From: Candidatus Reidiella endopervernicosa
Lineage (GTDB): Bacteria > Pseudomonadota > Gammaproteobacteria > GCF-013343005
Length of the DNA: 64,000 nt
Reading direction: 5' to 3'
Assembly (NCBI RefSeq): GCF_013343005.1
Contig: NZ_CP054491.1
Coordinates: forward strand, 2,896,501 to 2,960,500
In this document: positions 31,723 to 41,000 of the stretch, piece after piece
Layout of the letters: the number at the start of each line of letters is the position of its first letter
How positions within the stretch are numbered: position 1 is the first letter of the stretch
The notes under the pieces: generated by a model
Database searches by the model: none
Seen by the model: only the letters and a program-made list of their open reading frames with translations
What the model was told of the DNA's origin: nothing
Translations under genes and position numbers: made by a program

Positions 31723-32049
31723 ATGGGTAATTTACTGACTGGAGAGAAACCTCTCGCCTTCGACCACGACGGTTTTATGATCGATGCAGCAGAGTGGGAT
31801 GAAGAGATCGCCGAAAAGATCGCACTGCTGGATGGATTCAACAGCCTCACACCAGGGCAGTGGCGTGTTATTAAATGTCTGCGTGGCGAGTTTCAGGCTC
31901 ACCAGATGGCACCGCCCATACCCGCCCACGTCTGTTTTATCACCCACAACGAGCCCCACTGCCTCGACACACTCTTCACCAGCGCCAAAGAGGCATGGCG
32001 TATTGCGGGACTGCCCAATCCCGGAGAAGAGGCGCAGGCGTATATGTAG
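31723..32049 (+). CDS. DsrC/TusE superfamily protein lacking the redox cysteines
   Basis: 108 residues with a strong RBS (AGGAGG). The fold signature is FDHDGFMIDAAEWDEEIAEKIA, LTPGQWRVIKCLRGEFQAH and a C-terminal KEAWRIAGLPNPG. True DsrC has Cys in KQACKIAGLP and a penultimate Cys. Here the first is Trp, and the tail ends EEAQAYM without Cys. TusE would keep the last Cys. This therefore resembles the cysteine-less RspA-type members, thought to be regulatory. Two other Cys (VCFITHNEPHC) lie mid-protein. It sits 97 bases after hvfD and may be a separate unit. Confidence 0.8.
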   Translation: MGNLLTGEKPLAFDHDGFMIDAAEWDEEIAEKIALLDGFNSLTPGQWRVIKCLRGEFQAHQMAPPIPAHVCFITHNEPHCLDTLFTSAKEAWRIAGLPNPGEEAQAYM

Positions 32050-32062
32050 CGCTATCTATGGC

Positions 32063-32089
32063 GGATCGGAGTCGATGTGACTCCGATCC
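32063..32089 (+). terminator. Hairpin after the DsrC-like gene
   Basis: Perfect 11-bp stem GGATCGGAGTC / GACTCCGATCC, five-base loop, 14 bases past the stop. No T-run follows, so it may be a REP-like palindrome with a terminator or mRNA-stabilising role. It shares the core CGGAGTC...GACTCCG with hairpins at 32315 and 60593. Confidence 0.5.
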
Positions 32090-32180
32090 CTGAGGTTGCT
32101 ACAAGCCGACCAGGCACCAGAGTCAAAACCCTAGTCCGGTACCTGTTACCAACCGCCCATCCCTGTCACCTAAATAAGTG

Positions 32181-32255
32181 GCCCGGATGCAGCACGGTGG
32201 AATCCGGGATATCGATATAATCCACGCCCCGGATTGCGCTTCGCTCCATCCGGGC
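32181..32255. repeat. REP-like inverted repeat (GCCCGGATG type)
   Basis: Outer arms GCCCGGATG and CATCCGGGC, with inner GGAATCCGGG and CCCCGGATT. The text resembles the widespread intergenic palindrome GCCCGGATGNAGCG...AATCCGGG found in many Proteobacteria. Intergenic, non-coding. Confidence 0.65.
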
Positions 32256-32310
32256 TACCCGTTTACTGGAGTCGTACCTCCTGAATCCATGATGGAGGCC
32301 AGGAGCATCG

Positions 32311-32529
32311 AAGAGGTACCGGAGTCGAACCCCGACTCCGGTACCGATCCTGTTATCTATCGTTGGCGTCTACGGCGAGACGATTAAGGAACTGATCCAC
32401 GAAAGGTTCGGTGACGGCACCATGAGTGCTATCGACTTCACTATGGATATAGACAGAGAGGAGAACCCTGCCGGTGACCGCGTGGTCGTTACCTTGAATG
32501 GAAAATTCCTGCCCTACAAATCCGGGTAG
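32311..32529 (+). pseudogene. cynS: Cyanase (cynS) C-terminal remnant
   Basis: Frame ending at TAG 32527-32529 reads [17 protein letters not shown], then [20 protein letters not shown] and [13 protein letters not shown], which matches the cyanase C-terminus including the GDGxMSAI segment. Just upstream another frame reads GTDPVIYR, as in the conserved TDPxIYRFYE of cyanase, so there is a frameshift near 32363. The first two thirds of the gene are missing, replaced by a REP-like repeat and a perfect hairpin. Cyanase turns cyanate plus bicarbonate to ammonia and CO2. This copy cannot work. Confidence 0.75.
32315..32345. repeat. 13-bp perfect hairpin inside cynS remnant
   Basis: GGTACCGGAGTCG / CGACTCCGGTACC with a five-base loop. 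It lies at the truncated edge of the cyanase remnant and shares its core with two other hairpins in the window. Confidence 0.6.
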
Positions 32530-32601
32530 AACGCTTATCCACTGATGACTCACACCACATCGATTTATGTGGAGTGAGTACTAGTCATTCAAACGCACAA
32601 C

Positions 32602-34518
32602 CTATCGTTTCACATCCTTCATGCGCGACTTAAGCGATGATGTCCGCCGATTCAACTTATCGTCAAAGATCGTCGTGTAGGCCATCACTGCTTTCACATA
32701 ATCACGCGTCTCACTGTAGGGGATCAGCTCCACCCACTCATCGGCAGGCGTCGTACCGCTATCAGGCAACCAGCTATCGACACGATGCGGACCGGCGTTA
32801 TAGGCCGCAGTGGCCAACGCCTGATTATTATTAAACCGATCGAGCATGCGCCGCAGATAACTGCTACCGAGTTGTATATTGCGTGAGGGCTGCAGGATAT
32901 CGTTGCTGCGCAATCGCTTGATACCGAGACTCCTGGAGAGCTCTCGTGCTGTTTTTGGCATCAGCTGCATCAGGCCCAGCGCACCGACGCCTGACTGGGC
33001 ATCGGCCATAAAGGCGCTCTCACGCCGCAGCACGCCGAAGACCCACTCGGGATCGATCTTCTGACGCTTGGCATTTTTCACGACCAGCTGTTTAAAGGGC
33101 GTGGGAAAACGGAGCTCCAGATCGCTCAATTGACCGGTACGGGCCGTGGTGAGGATCGCACCATCGTGCCAGCTCCAGCGACTCGCCAGCACTGCAGCCA
33201 GTCGAGTCTGTTGATTATCGAATCCACTCAGCAGCTGGTGCCACTCGCGTCGCGCCTCGGTGTTGCGGTTGAAGTGGAGTAGTTCACGGGTACGTTTTAC
33301 CGCATCCAGTGCAGCGATCTTTTCGATACCGGTATCTTCATCGAGTAACGGAATCGAGGTGAGATGGTAGGGCCGTTTGGTTTTGTCTGCCGATAGAAAT
33401 CCGTAATAACTCACCGTACCCGCAAGATCGACATAGGTTTTATTCGCGCTACGTCTATCGCCACTCGCCTCTGCGGCACGTGCCTGCCAGTAACGCCACT
33501 GTTTCTCCTGCTGCTGATCCTTGGGCAGGGCCTTGATACTCCTCTTCAGCAGCGGCCAGTCGTTCTGATAGATGGCAAGTTTGGCCTGCCAACGCAGCAC
33601 CTCATCATTGATCCATTGCGGCTTCAACGCAGTGATCCAGTCGCGTGTCTCGGGTCGTTTCTGCAGTCCACCTCGCACCACGATATAGCGTGCTACCTCT
33701 GCACGATCCTTATCACTAAAGCGATAACCATGCTCAATCTTGCTCCACTGTTTCCACGCCTTGGTTGCATCCTTTCTTGCCAGTCTTTTGCTTCCGTAGA
33801 TAACGATGCGTCGATTAAGTGCATCATCGCGTTTCAACTTTTTCGACGGCAGGTATTTGGCCGGGTCACGCCGCACCTGTTTCCACAGCGTAAAACGCGC
33901 CCGATCACTTTTACTCAACCGTTTCGCCAGATAGTTGGCAAGGGTGATATTGCCTTGCTCAACGGCCAAACCGATCCGTTTCCAGATCAGTGCGCCCGTC
34001 ATACGCGGACTCTTATCGAGCACGGCGAAGAGTGGATCACAAGCCTTCGGTTGCGACTTTCCACTGAGCCAGATCTTCTCAATCTGTGGCAGCAACTTAT
34101 CGACACCCTTGCTACGGCTCTCGGCACGTAGTGCGTAACATCGATATTTAGCACCATCACGACCGTCGTAGTGCTTCAGATAGCGAGACCATTCACCACG
34201 CTTACCGAGTTTGAGTAGATATTTACCCAACAGGCGTGAGGCCAGAGGCAGATCCGAGTAACGTTTTATAAAACGCCTCAACTCACTATCTGAGACCCTA
34301 TCGAGACGCTGCAGCAGTTCGCTCTGCTGCAGGTAGGGGTAGAGAGGGTAGTGAGTGAGCTTTTTCATCACCCGTTTGAAACGCGGCTTATCCTTCGCCT
34401 TGAACGCCGAGACCGCATCTTTATAGAGACGGCGTTCGCTATCGTACTCACCCGCAGAAACTGTACCTGAGAGGAGCAGCCAAACCGACAGCAGCAGGAT
34501 GGAGAAAAGTGGGCGCAT
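32602..34518 (-). CDS. slt: Soluble lytic murein transglycosylase
   Basis: 638 residues, periplasmic Slt70 type. A signal peptide (MRPLFSILLLSVWLLLSGTVSAG) is followed by a long alpha-helical U-shaped superhelix domain, a linker domain, and a C-terminal goose-lysozyme-like catalytic domain. In the last, RRESAFMADAQSGVGALGLM holds the catalytic Glu and LMPKTARELS follows. The enzyme cleaves MurNAc-GlcNAc bonds to 1,6-anhydro products. The length agrees with E. coli Slt (about 645). Monocistronic, with a divergent cynS remnant behind it and gloA upstream on the same strand. Confidence 0.93.
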   Translation of the reverse strand: MRPLFSILLLSVWLLLSGTVSAGEYDSERRLYKDAVSAFKAKDKPRFKRVMKKLTHYPLYPYLQQSELLQRLDRVSDSELRRFIKRYSDLPLASRLLGKYLLKLGKRGEWSRYLKHYDGRDGAKYRCYALRAESRSKGVDKLLPQIEKIWLSGKSQPKACDPLFAVLDKSPRMTGALIWKRIGLAVEQGNITLANYLAKRLSKSDRARFTLWKQVRRDPAKYLPSKKLKRDDALNRRIVIYGSKRLARKDATKAWKQWSKIEHGYRFSDKDRAEVARYIVVRGGLQKRPETRDWITALKPQWINDEVLRWQAKLAIYQNDWPLLKRSIKALPKDQQQEKQWRYWQARAAEASGDRRSANKTYVDLAGTVSYYGFLSADKTKRPYHLTSIPLLDEDTGIEKIAALDAVKRTRELLHFNRNTEARREWHQLLSGFDNQQTRLAAVLASRWSWHDGAILTTARTGQLSDLELRFPTPFKQLVVKNAKRQKIDPEWVFGVLRRESAFMADAQSGVGALGLMQLMPKTARELSRSLGIKRLRSNDILQPSRNIQLGSSYLRRMLDRFNNNQALATAAYNAGPHRVDSWLPDSGTTPADEWVELIPYSETRDYVKAVMAYTTIFDDKLNRRTSSLKSRMKDVKR

Positions 34519-34618
34519 GTGATCGTAGATATCGTCTACTTAAAGTAGCGGTAAAGGGGCCATTCTAACAGCACGGCAGGCGGCTAATCGTCGTCAAAAC
34601 TCTACAAATAGTGGAAGA

Positions 34619-35008
34619 TTATCGATCTCGTACGCCGATCAACTCGATCTGGTAGCCGTCCGGATCCTCAACAAAGGCGATGATGGTGGAGCCAGCATTC
34701 ATCGGCCCGGCATCACGCAGAATTTTGCCGCCACGTTCGCGGATCTGCTCGGTCGCCTGGTAGACATCGTCGACCTCCAGGGCGATGTGGCCAAAGGCAG
34801 TGCCGATCTCATAAGACTCAACACCCCAATTGTAGGTCAGTTCAATGACCGTATTGTCGGCTTCACCACCGTAGCCGAGAAAGGCGAGTGTGAACTCACC
34901 ATCGGGATACTCTTTGCTGCGCAGTAGCTGCATACCGAGCACCTCGGTATAGAAGGCGATCGAACGATTCAGGTCGCCTGTGCGGAGCATGGTGTGCAAA
35001 ATTCTCAT
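34619..35008 (-). CDS. gloA: Lactoylglutathione lyase (glyoxalase I)
   Basis: 129 residues from the ATG at 35008 ([20 protein letters not shown]). The frame is open upstream but unconserved. VOC-fold metalloenzyme isomerising methylglyoxal–glutathione hemithioacetal. Metal ligands: His in RILHTML, Glu in NTVIELTYN, His in [10 protein letters not shown], Glu near the C-terminus in GYQIELI. The length matches E. coli GloA. A terminator after argG separates the two. Confidence 0.93.
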   Translation of the reverse strand: MRILHTMLRTGDLNRSIAFYTEVLGMQLLRSKEYPDGEFTLAFLGYGGEADNTVIELTYNWGVESYEIGTAFGHIALEVDDVYQATEQIRERGGKILRDAGPMNAGSTIIAFVEDPDGYQIELIGVRDR

Positions 35009-35052
35009 AGCCTCTCCATAGAGCCATCGATTATTGGGTGGATGGTGCGCCG

Positions 35053-35088
35053 AAAAAAAAACCCCCTGCAACCCGAGGCTGCAGAGGG
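35053..35088 (-). terminator. Rho-independent terminator after argG
   Basis: Read on the minus strand: CCCTCTGCA...TGCAGGGGG stem with a short loop, followed by nine T. It starts about 20 bases past the argG stop, a classic intrinsic terminator. Confidence 0.9.
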
Positions 35089-35108
35089 TTATTTTGGCGT
35101 TACTGGCG

Positions 35109-36323
35109 TCAGTTACCGCGCTTGGCACCGATACGCAGACGCAGCGCGTTGAGCTTAATAAAGCCCGCTGCATCCTTCTGATCGTAGGCACCCGCGTCAT
35201 CCTCAAAGGTGGCGATACTCTCATCAAAGAGTGAATCCTTCTCCGACTTACGACCGGCAATGTAGACGTTGCCCTTGTAGAGCTTGATGCGCACGGTACC
35301 GTTAACGTGCTCCTGGCTCAGATCGATCGCCGCCTGCAGCATCTCGCGCTCAGGGCTCCACCAGTAACCGTTATAGATCAGCTTGGCGTAGCGTGGCATC
35401 AGCTCATCCTTCAGATGCATCGCCTCACGATCAAGGGTCAGCGACTCCATGGCACGATGTGCACGCAGCATGATGGTGCCGGCGGGAGTCTCGTAGCAGC
35501 CGCGTGACTTCATGCCGACGTAGCGGTTCTCGACGATGTCATCACGACCGATACCGTTATCACCACCAATCTTGTTCAGCGTCTCCATCACCGTGGCAGG
35601 GCTCATCGCCTCACCGTTGATGGCAACGATATCGCCCTTCTCATAGCTCAGCTCAAGATAGGTCGGCTCGTCAGGGGCCTGCTCAGGAGAGACGCTCCAG
35701 CGCCACATATCATCCTCAGGCTCATTCCAGGGATCCTCAAGAATGTCGCCCTCGTAAGAGATGTGCAGCAGATTGGCATCCATTGAATAGGGGGATTTTT
35801 TACTCTGCTTGGCATAATCGATCTCGATGCCGTGCTCTTCGGCGTAGGCCATCAGCGACTCGCGGGAGTTCAGGTCCCACTCACGCCACGGGGCGATCAC
35901 ATGGACACCGGGCATCAGCGCATAGGCTCCGAGTTCAAAACGCACCTGATCGTTACCCTTGCCGGTAGCACCGTGGGAGATGGCATCAGCACCGGTCTCT
36001 TTGGCAATCTCGATCAGACGTTTTGAGATCAGCGGACGAGCAATCGAGGTACCGAGCAGATACTCGCCCTCATAGATCGCATTGGCACGGAACATTGGAA
36101 AGACGAAGTCGCGGGCAAACTCCTCACGCATATCGTCGATATAGATCTCTTTGACACCTGCCGCTTTCGCCTTGGCGCGGGCCGGTTCGACCTCCTCGCC
36201 CTGACCGATATCGGCGGTAAAGGTCACCACCTCGCAGTTGTACTCATCCTGCAACCACTTGAGGATGATTGAGGTATCGAGACCACCCGAGTAGGCCAGC
36301 ACCACTTTCTTCACATCAGACAT
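35109..36323 (-). CDS. argG: Argininosuccinate synthase
   Basis: 404 residues. ATP-dependent joining of citrulline and aspartate in arginine synthesis. P-loop-like [17 protein letters not shown] at residues 7-23. Other marks: [12 protein letters not shown]-type motif here [40 protein letters not shown]. This is the short (type 1) bacterial form. It ends at a strong terminator and has about 215 bases of leader region after the motY hairpin. Confidence 0.96.
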   Translation of the reverse strand: MSDVKKVVLAYSGGLDTSIILKWLQDEYNCEVVTFTADIGQGEEVEPARAKAKAAGVKEIYIDDMREEFARDFVFPMFRANAIYEGEYLLGTSIARPLISKRLIEIAKETGADAISHGATGKGNDQVRFELGAYALMPGVHVIAPWREWDLNSRESLMAYAEEHGIEIDYAKQSKKSPYSMDANLLHISYEGDILEDPWNEPEDDMWRWSVSPEQAPDEPTYLELSYEKGDIVAINGEAMSPATVMETLNKIGGDNGIGRDDIVENRYVGMKSRGCYETPAGTIMLRAHRAMESLTLDREAMHLKDELMPRYAKLIYNGYWWSPEREMLQAAIDLSQEHVNGTVRIKLYKGNVYIAGRKSEKDSLFDESIATFEDDAGAYDQKDAAGFIKLNALRLRIGAKRGN

Positions 36324-36479
36324 CAGAACCTCGTCTATCGGTCCCTATGGGACCCGCATCAAAAATCTGGGAGAACGCATCAAGCGGCAGACACCTGAGC
36401 CGATTGTGCGAATAGCTTTCAAGCCAGAGGGGGAGGGTAAGGTGCGGAGGAAATCCGCGTCCTGATTGCAACAAAATGC

Positions 36480-36507
36480 CCGCCCCTGCGGCTAACCAAG
36501 GGCGGGA
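36480..36507 (-). terminator. Hairpin downstream of motY
   Basis: CCCGCCC / GGGCGGG seven-base stem with a 14-base loop, 33 bases past the motY stop. On the minus strand it is followed by CATTTTG, a weak T-tract, so termination is possible but not certain. Confidence 0.4.
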
Positions 36508-36539
36508 TTATAGCGAAAATCGTTACGCAGTGCGCCTCT

Positions 36540-37680
36540 CTACTTGGAGAGTTCGATCGAGACGCGGCGGTTCTTGGCACGCCCCTTCGGAGTCAGATTG
36601 CTCTCCATCGGACGACGCTCACCAAAGGCGTCGGTGGTGATGATGCTGCTATCGACACCAAAGTCGAGCAGATAGCGCTCCACCGTATCGGCACGTTTGC
36701 GTGCAGTCACCTCATTTTTATCCATCTCGCCGTCACTGTCGGTATGACCGGCGATCATAATCGACTTCACCTTCGGGTCGTAACGCAGATACTGGGTGAG
36801 ACGGTCAAGCTCCGCCCGTGCCATACGACTCAGGCCGGTGCTGCCTGAGGCGAAAAAGATCACCATATCGCTGACGGTGTCGTACTCGTAGGGCGGCAGC
36901 CCGGCCACGCAACCGAGAAACTCATCCAGACCATCACGGAACTTAACGGTCGAGAGCGTTACCTTGATCTGATCCTTACCGTTCGCCCAATCACCGTAGC
37001 TGAAGGTGGGCTGCATCCCCTCCTCCAACTCGTAGAGCATACGCAGCGCCATCTCGCCCTTTATATAGAAGGGACGGCGGCCCTTGCTCATGCGCGTCGA
37101 ACCCACCTCACGCACCTGCTGCGACGACTGCCAACCGGTCGGATAGGAGGAGATATGCGCCTTACCTGAACGCGCCTCTTCACGGTTGGTGGAGATAAAA
37201 AAGACCATGTCGCTATCGATACGGCGCACAAAGGTAGCGATACCGTAGTAGGGAATGATGTGGGAGAGCTCACAGCTCCCCTTGCTGCTGATCGCGCTCC
37301 AGCTCGAGCTCTCCAGCGTCGCCGCATAGCTCTGGTACTCCGCTCTCGCAGATAACGACATCGGGGAGTCGATATTTTGCGGAAGCTTGTTTTGGGCATC
37401 CAAGCCCAAGCAAGCGGCAAATACTTAACGCGACCGTTTATGCCTACGGCGCCCCGACGTCCTGCGTACGTTGCGTAATCACCTCTTCGCGGCTCTACAC
37501 AACTCCCTCAGTGACTCTACGCCGACATAAAGCCGCTGCTGCATCTTCTCCGTCGTTCGCTCACGCTCTCAACTACGAATAGGCAGACGGCGTCGACTAT
37601 CGGGGACTAACCGCCTTCGCTTCGCTATCCATGGCGGTCAGCGCCAGCAACAGTAAAACCAATGAAAACAGACGCTTCAA
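36540..37680 (-). pseudogene. motY: MotY-like flagellar stator protein, split by mobile repeat
   Basis: The 3' part (37361-36540) encodes a MotY N-domain (CELSHIIPYYGIATF, PTFSYGDW) and a C-terminal OmpA-like peptidoglycan-binding domain (IMIAGHTDSDGEMDKNEVTA, RKRADTVERYLLDFGVD, RAKNRRVSIEL). The 5' part beyond the repeat (37680-37644) encodes KRLFSLVLLLL. Deleting the repeat plus one CG gives in frame LKRLFSLVLLLLAMSLSARA, a complete signal peptide ending in an ARA-E cleavage site. MotY forms the T-ring holding sodium-driven stators. The repeat lies antisense and stops export of the product. Confidence 0.88.
37364..37641 (+). repeat. CG-flanked mobile repeat, copy 3
   Basis: 278 bases, antisense to motY, inserted in the signal-peptide codons. 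CG flanks both sides (37362-37363 and 37642-37643). Removal with one CG restores the motY frame exactly. Small differences from other copies: GTCGATATT for GTCGCTATT at the left end and GCTTCGCTATCC at the right. Confidence 0.92.
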
Positions 37681-37841
37681 GGGACACCCCACATCACAAT
37701 TACAACTTCTCGTACACCTATTGTCGGCCAGATCGGTGCAATCTTTACTCATGGCACAACTGGCAATGGCGACAACTAGCCTTTCAAACAGAAAGGGGCA
37801 TCCCGAAGGACACCCCTTTTATACGATCCATGACGCACAGA

Positions 37842-37988
37842 TCAGCTACCACTACCTCGCCAAGCCGAACTAAGCATGGCGAACAGCAGTACGGCGATAA
37901 AGGCCAGACCACCAAAGAAGAGCTTAATCGGTCCGGGCGGCTTGCCGCTCAGACCACTCTTGCCATCTCTGGGGAGTGCCAGACACAT
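37842..37988 (-). CDS. Small single-span membrane protein downstream of PFOR
   Basis: 48 residues, ATG at 37988, stop at 37842-37844. N-terminal hydrophilic Gly/Pro-rich part (SGLSGKPPGPIK), then one hydrophobic helix LFFGGLAFIAVLLFAMLSS and a short basic tail. It begins 22 bases past the nifJ stop on the same strand, so it could be the last gene of that operon. No family recognised. The RBS is weak. Composition and one clean helix favour a real gene. Confidence 0.5.
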   Translation of the reverse strand: MCLALPRDGKSGLSGKPPGPIKLFFGGLAFIAVLLFAMLSSAWRGSGS

Positions 37989-38009
37989 CGTCTTTAGTTC
38001 CGCCCTTCC

Positions 38010-41000
38010 CTAGCCAACCGGCTGGAAGTGGGCAGGCTCCTGCTCGGCCATATGCTCGTAGGTCTGCCAGCGCAGATCGAGCGACTCCTGAGCCAGCTTC
38101 ATCAGCTTGGCGGCGGCATCGGCATTGTTCTTCTGCAGCAGCTTGTAGCGCTGTTCGTTGTAGGCGAACTCCTCGAGTGGAATCGAGGGGCGCGTGGAGT
38201 CGAGGATGAAGGGACGTAGACCCGCCTTGCGACGCTGCGGGTTGTAGCGCAGCAGTGGCCAGTAACCGGATTCAACCGCCTTCTCCTGCTGCGACAGACC
38301 ATCGCGCAGATCGATGCCGTGTGCAATACAGGGGCTGTAGGCAAGGATGATTGATGGGCCTGGATAGGCCTCAGCTTCACGCATCGCCTGCAGGGTCTGC
38401 TGCGGGTTGGCACCAAAGGCCACGCGGGCGACATAAACGTTACCGTAGGAGATCGCCTGCAGCGCCAGATCCTTCTTCGTCACCGCCTTACCGGCGGCAG
38501 CAAACTTGGCCGTTGCTGCAATCGGTGTCGACTTGGAGGCCTGACCACCGGTGTTGGAGTAGACCTCGGTATCGAGCACCAGCACGTTGATGTTACGACC
38601 GGAGGCGAGTGCGTGGTCGAGACCACCCGAGCCGATGTCGTAGGCCCAACCGTCACCACCGACCAGCCATACTGAACGACGAACCAGATGATCGGCCACG
38701 GTCAGCAGCGCCTTTGCCTTCGGGTCGTCAATCGTCTCCAGACGACGCTTGAGCTCTTTCACCCGCTCTCGCTGCTGATGCATCTCGGTACCGATCTCCT
38801 GACTGGTATCCATCAACGAATCGATGAACGCCTGATCGAAGTGATCGGTCATCCCGGAGAGCATATCCTTGGCCATCACCAGCTGCTGGTCGGCCGAGAC
38901 ACGCATGCCGAGACCAAACTCGGCGTTGTCCTCAAACAGCGAGTTGGACCAGGCAGGACCACGCCCCTCTCTATTGGTACTCCACGGTGTCGCCGGCAGA
39001 TTACCGCCATAGATCGAGGAGCAGCCGGTGGCGTTGGCCACCAGCAGTCGCGGACCAAAGAGCTGGGTCAGCAGACGTACATAGGGGGTCTCACCACAAC
39101 CGGCACAGGCACCAGAGAACTCAAACAGCGGTTCGAGGAACTGGGCACCACGCACCGAGGCGAAGTTGACCGTGGAGCGTTTGTTAACCGGGATGGTGTC
39201 GAAGAAATCGATATTGGCTCTGGCCTCATCAAGATCGGGCTCTTTGGCCATCATGTTGATCGCCTTGCGCGAATTCGAGTCGTCGTTCTGATCGTAAGCG
39301 GGACACGCCTCGACGCAGAGGCCACAACCGGTGCAGTCCTCAACATAGATCTGCAGGGTGTAGCGTGACTCGGGGAAACCGCGAGCCGAGACGGGCGCCG
39401 ACTCAAAGGTCGCCGGTGCGTTATTGAGCGTATCTTCGTGATAGAAACGGGCGCGAATTACGCTGTGCGGGCAGACGAAGGAGCAGTTACCACACTGGAT
39501 GCAGACATCGGGCTCCCACTTCGGCACGAAGTCAGCGATGTTACGTTTCTCCCAGCGGGCAGTACCGCTAGGGTAGGTGCCATCGACCGGAATCATCGAG
39601 ACCGGTAGATCGTCACCACGGCCCGCGAGCATCGGTGCCGTGACCTCCTGAACAAAGGTCGGCGCCTGTACTGAAACCGACGGCTTCATACCGTGGCTGG
39701 AGCTGATACGTTCCGGCACCTCAACCTGGTGCAGATGATCGAGTGAGGCATCAACCGCCTTGAAGTTGAGATCGACAATCTCCTGACCCTTACGCATATA
39801 GGTCTTCTCGATCGCCGCCTTGATGTTGGCGATCGCCTCATCACGTGGCAGCACGCCGGAGAGGGCGAAGAAGCAGGTCTGCATAATGGTGTTGATACGA
39901 CGACCCATACCGGCATTACGTGCCACGGTGGTGGCGTCGATAACGTAGAAGCTGATGTTCTTGTCGATAATCTGCTGCTGTACCGGCTCTGGCAGATCGT
40001 CCCAGACCTTATCGGCAGCGACCGGGCTGTTGAGCAGGAAGACCGCCTTGTCGGCCGCCTTGTCGAGCATCTCCACCTGATCGATGAAGTTGTACTTGTG
40101 GCAGGCGATGAAGTTGGCCGAGGTGATCAGATAGGGGGCCTTGATCGGGTCGGGACCGAAGCGCAGATGCGAGGTGGTCTGCGAACCCGCCTTCTTCGAA
40201 TCGTAGACGAAGTAGCCCTGACAGTAGAGATCGGTGCTCTCACCGATAATCTTGATCGAGTTCTTGTTGGCCGAAACGGTGCCATCAGAACCGAGACCGA
40301 AGAACATCGCACGGGTGACGTTATCGGGTTCGATATCGAAACCGTGATCGAACTCGATCGAGCTGTGGGTCACATCGTCGTTGATGCCGACGGTGAAGTG
40401 GTTCTTGGCGTTATCGGCGGCGAGGTTATCGAAAACCGCACGCGCCATCGCCGGAGTGAACTCCTTGGAGGAGAGACCGTAACGACCACCGATCACACGC
40501 GGCATCGCATCGATCATCCCCTCACCCAGCGCCTCGGCCAGGCCCGTGATCACATCCTGATAGAGCGGCTCGCCCGCGCCACCTGGCTCCTTGGTACGGT
40601 CGAGCACGGCGATCTTCTTGCAGCTCTTCGGTAGCGCCCCGAGCAGGTGTTTCATGCTGAAGGGACGGAACAGACGCACCATCACCAGACCCAGCTTACG
40701 ACCGTTGGCGTTCATCTCGTCGATGGTCTGCTCGACGGTCTGTGCACCAGAGCCCATCATCACCACCACCTCTTCGGCATCCTCTGCGCCGTAGTAGTCG
40801 AACAGGTGATACTGACGTCCGGTCAGCCTGGCCAGTTCATCCATCGTCTCCTGGACAATTTCAGGCACCGTGTCGTAGTAGGGGTTGGAACTCTCACGCC
40901 CCTGGAAGTAGACATCGGGGTTCTGCGCAGTACCGCGAATAAAGGGGTTATCGGGATTGAGTGCACGGTTACGGTGAGCAAAGACCATCTCTTCGCTGAT

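Noticed and set aside
31723-32049. Functional DsrC or TusE sulfur carrier
   Set aside because: The conserved Cys residues of the C-terminal arm are missing.
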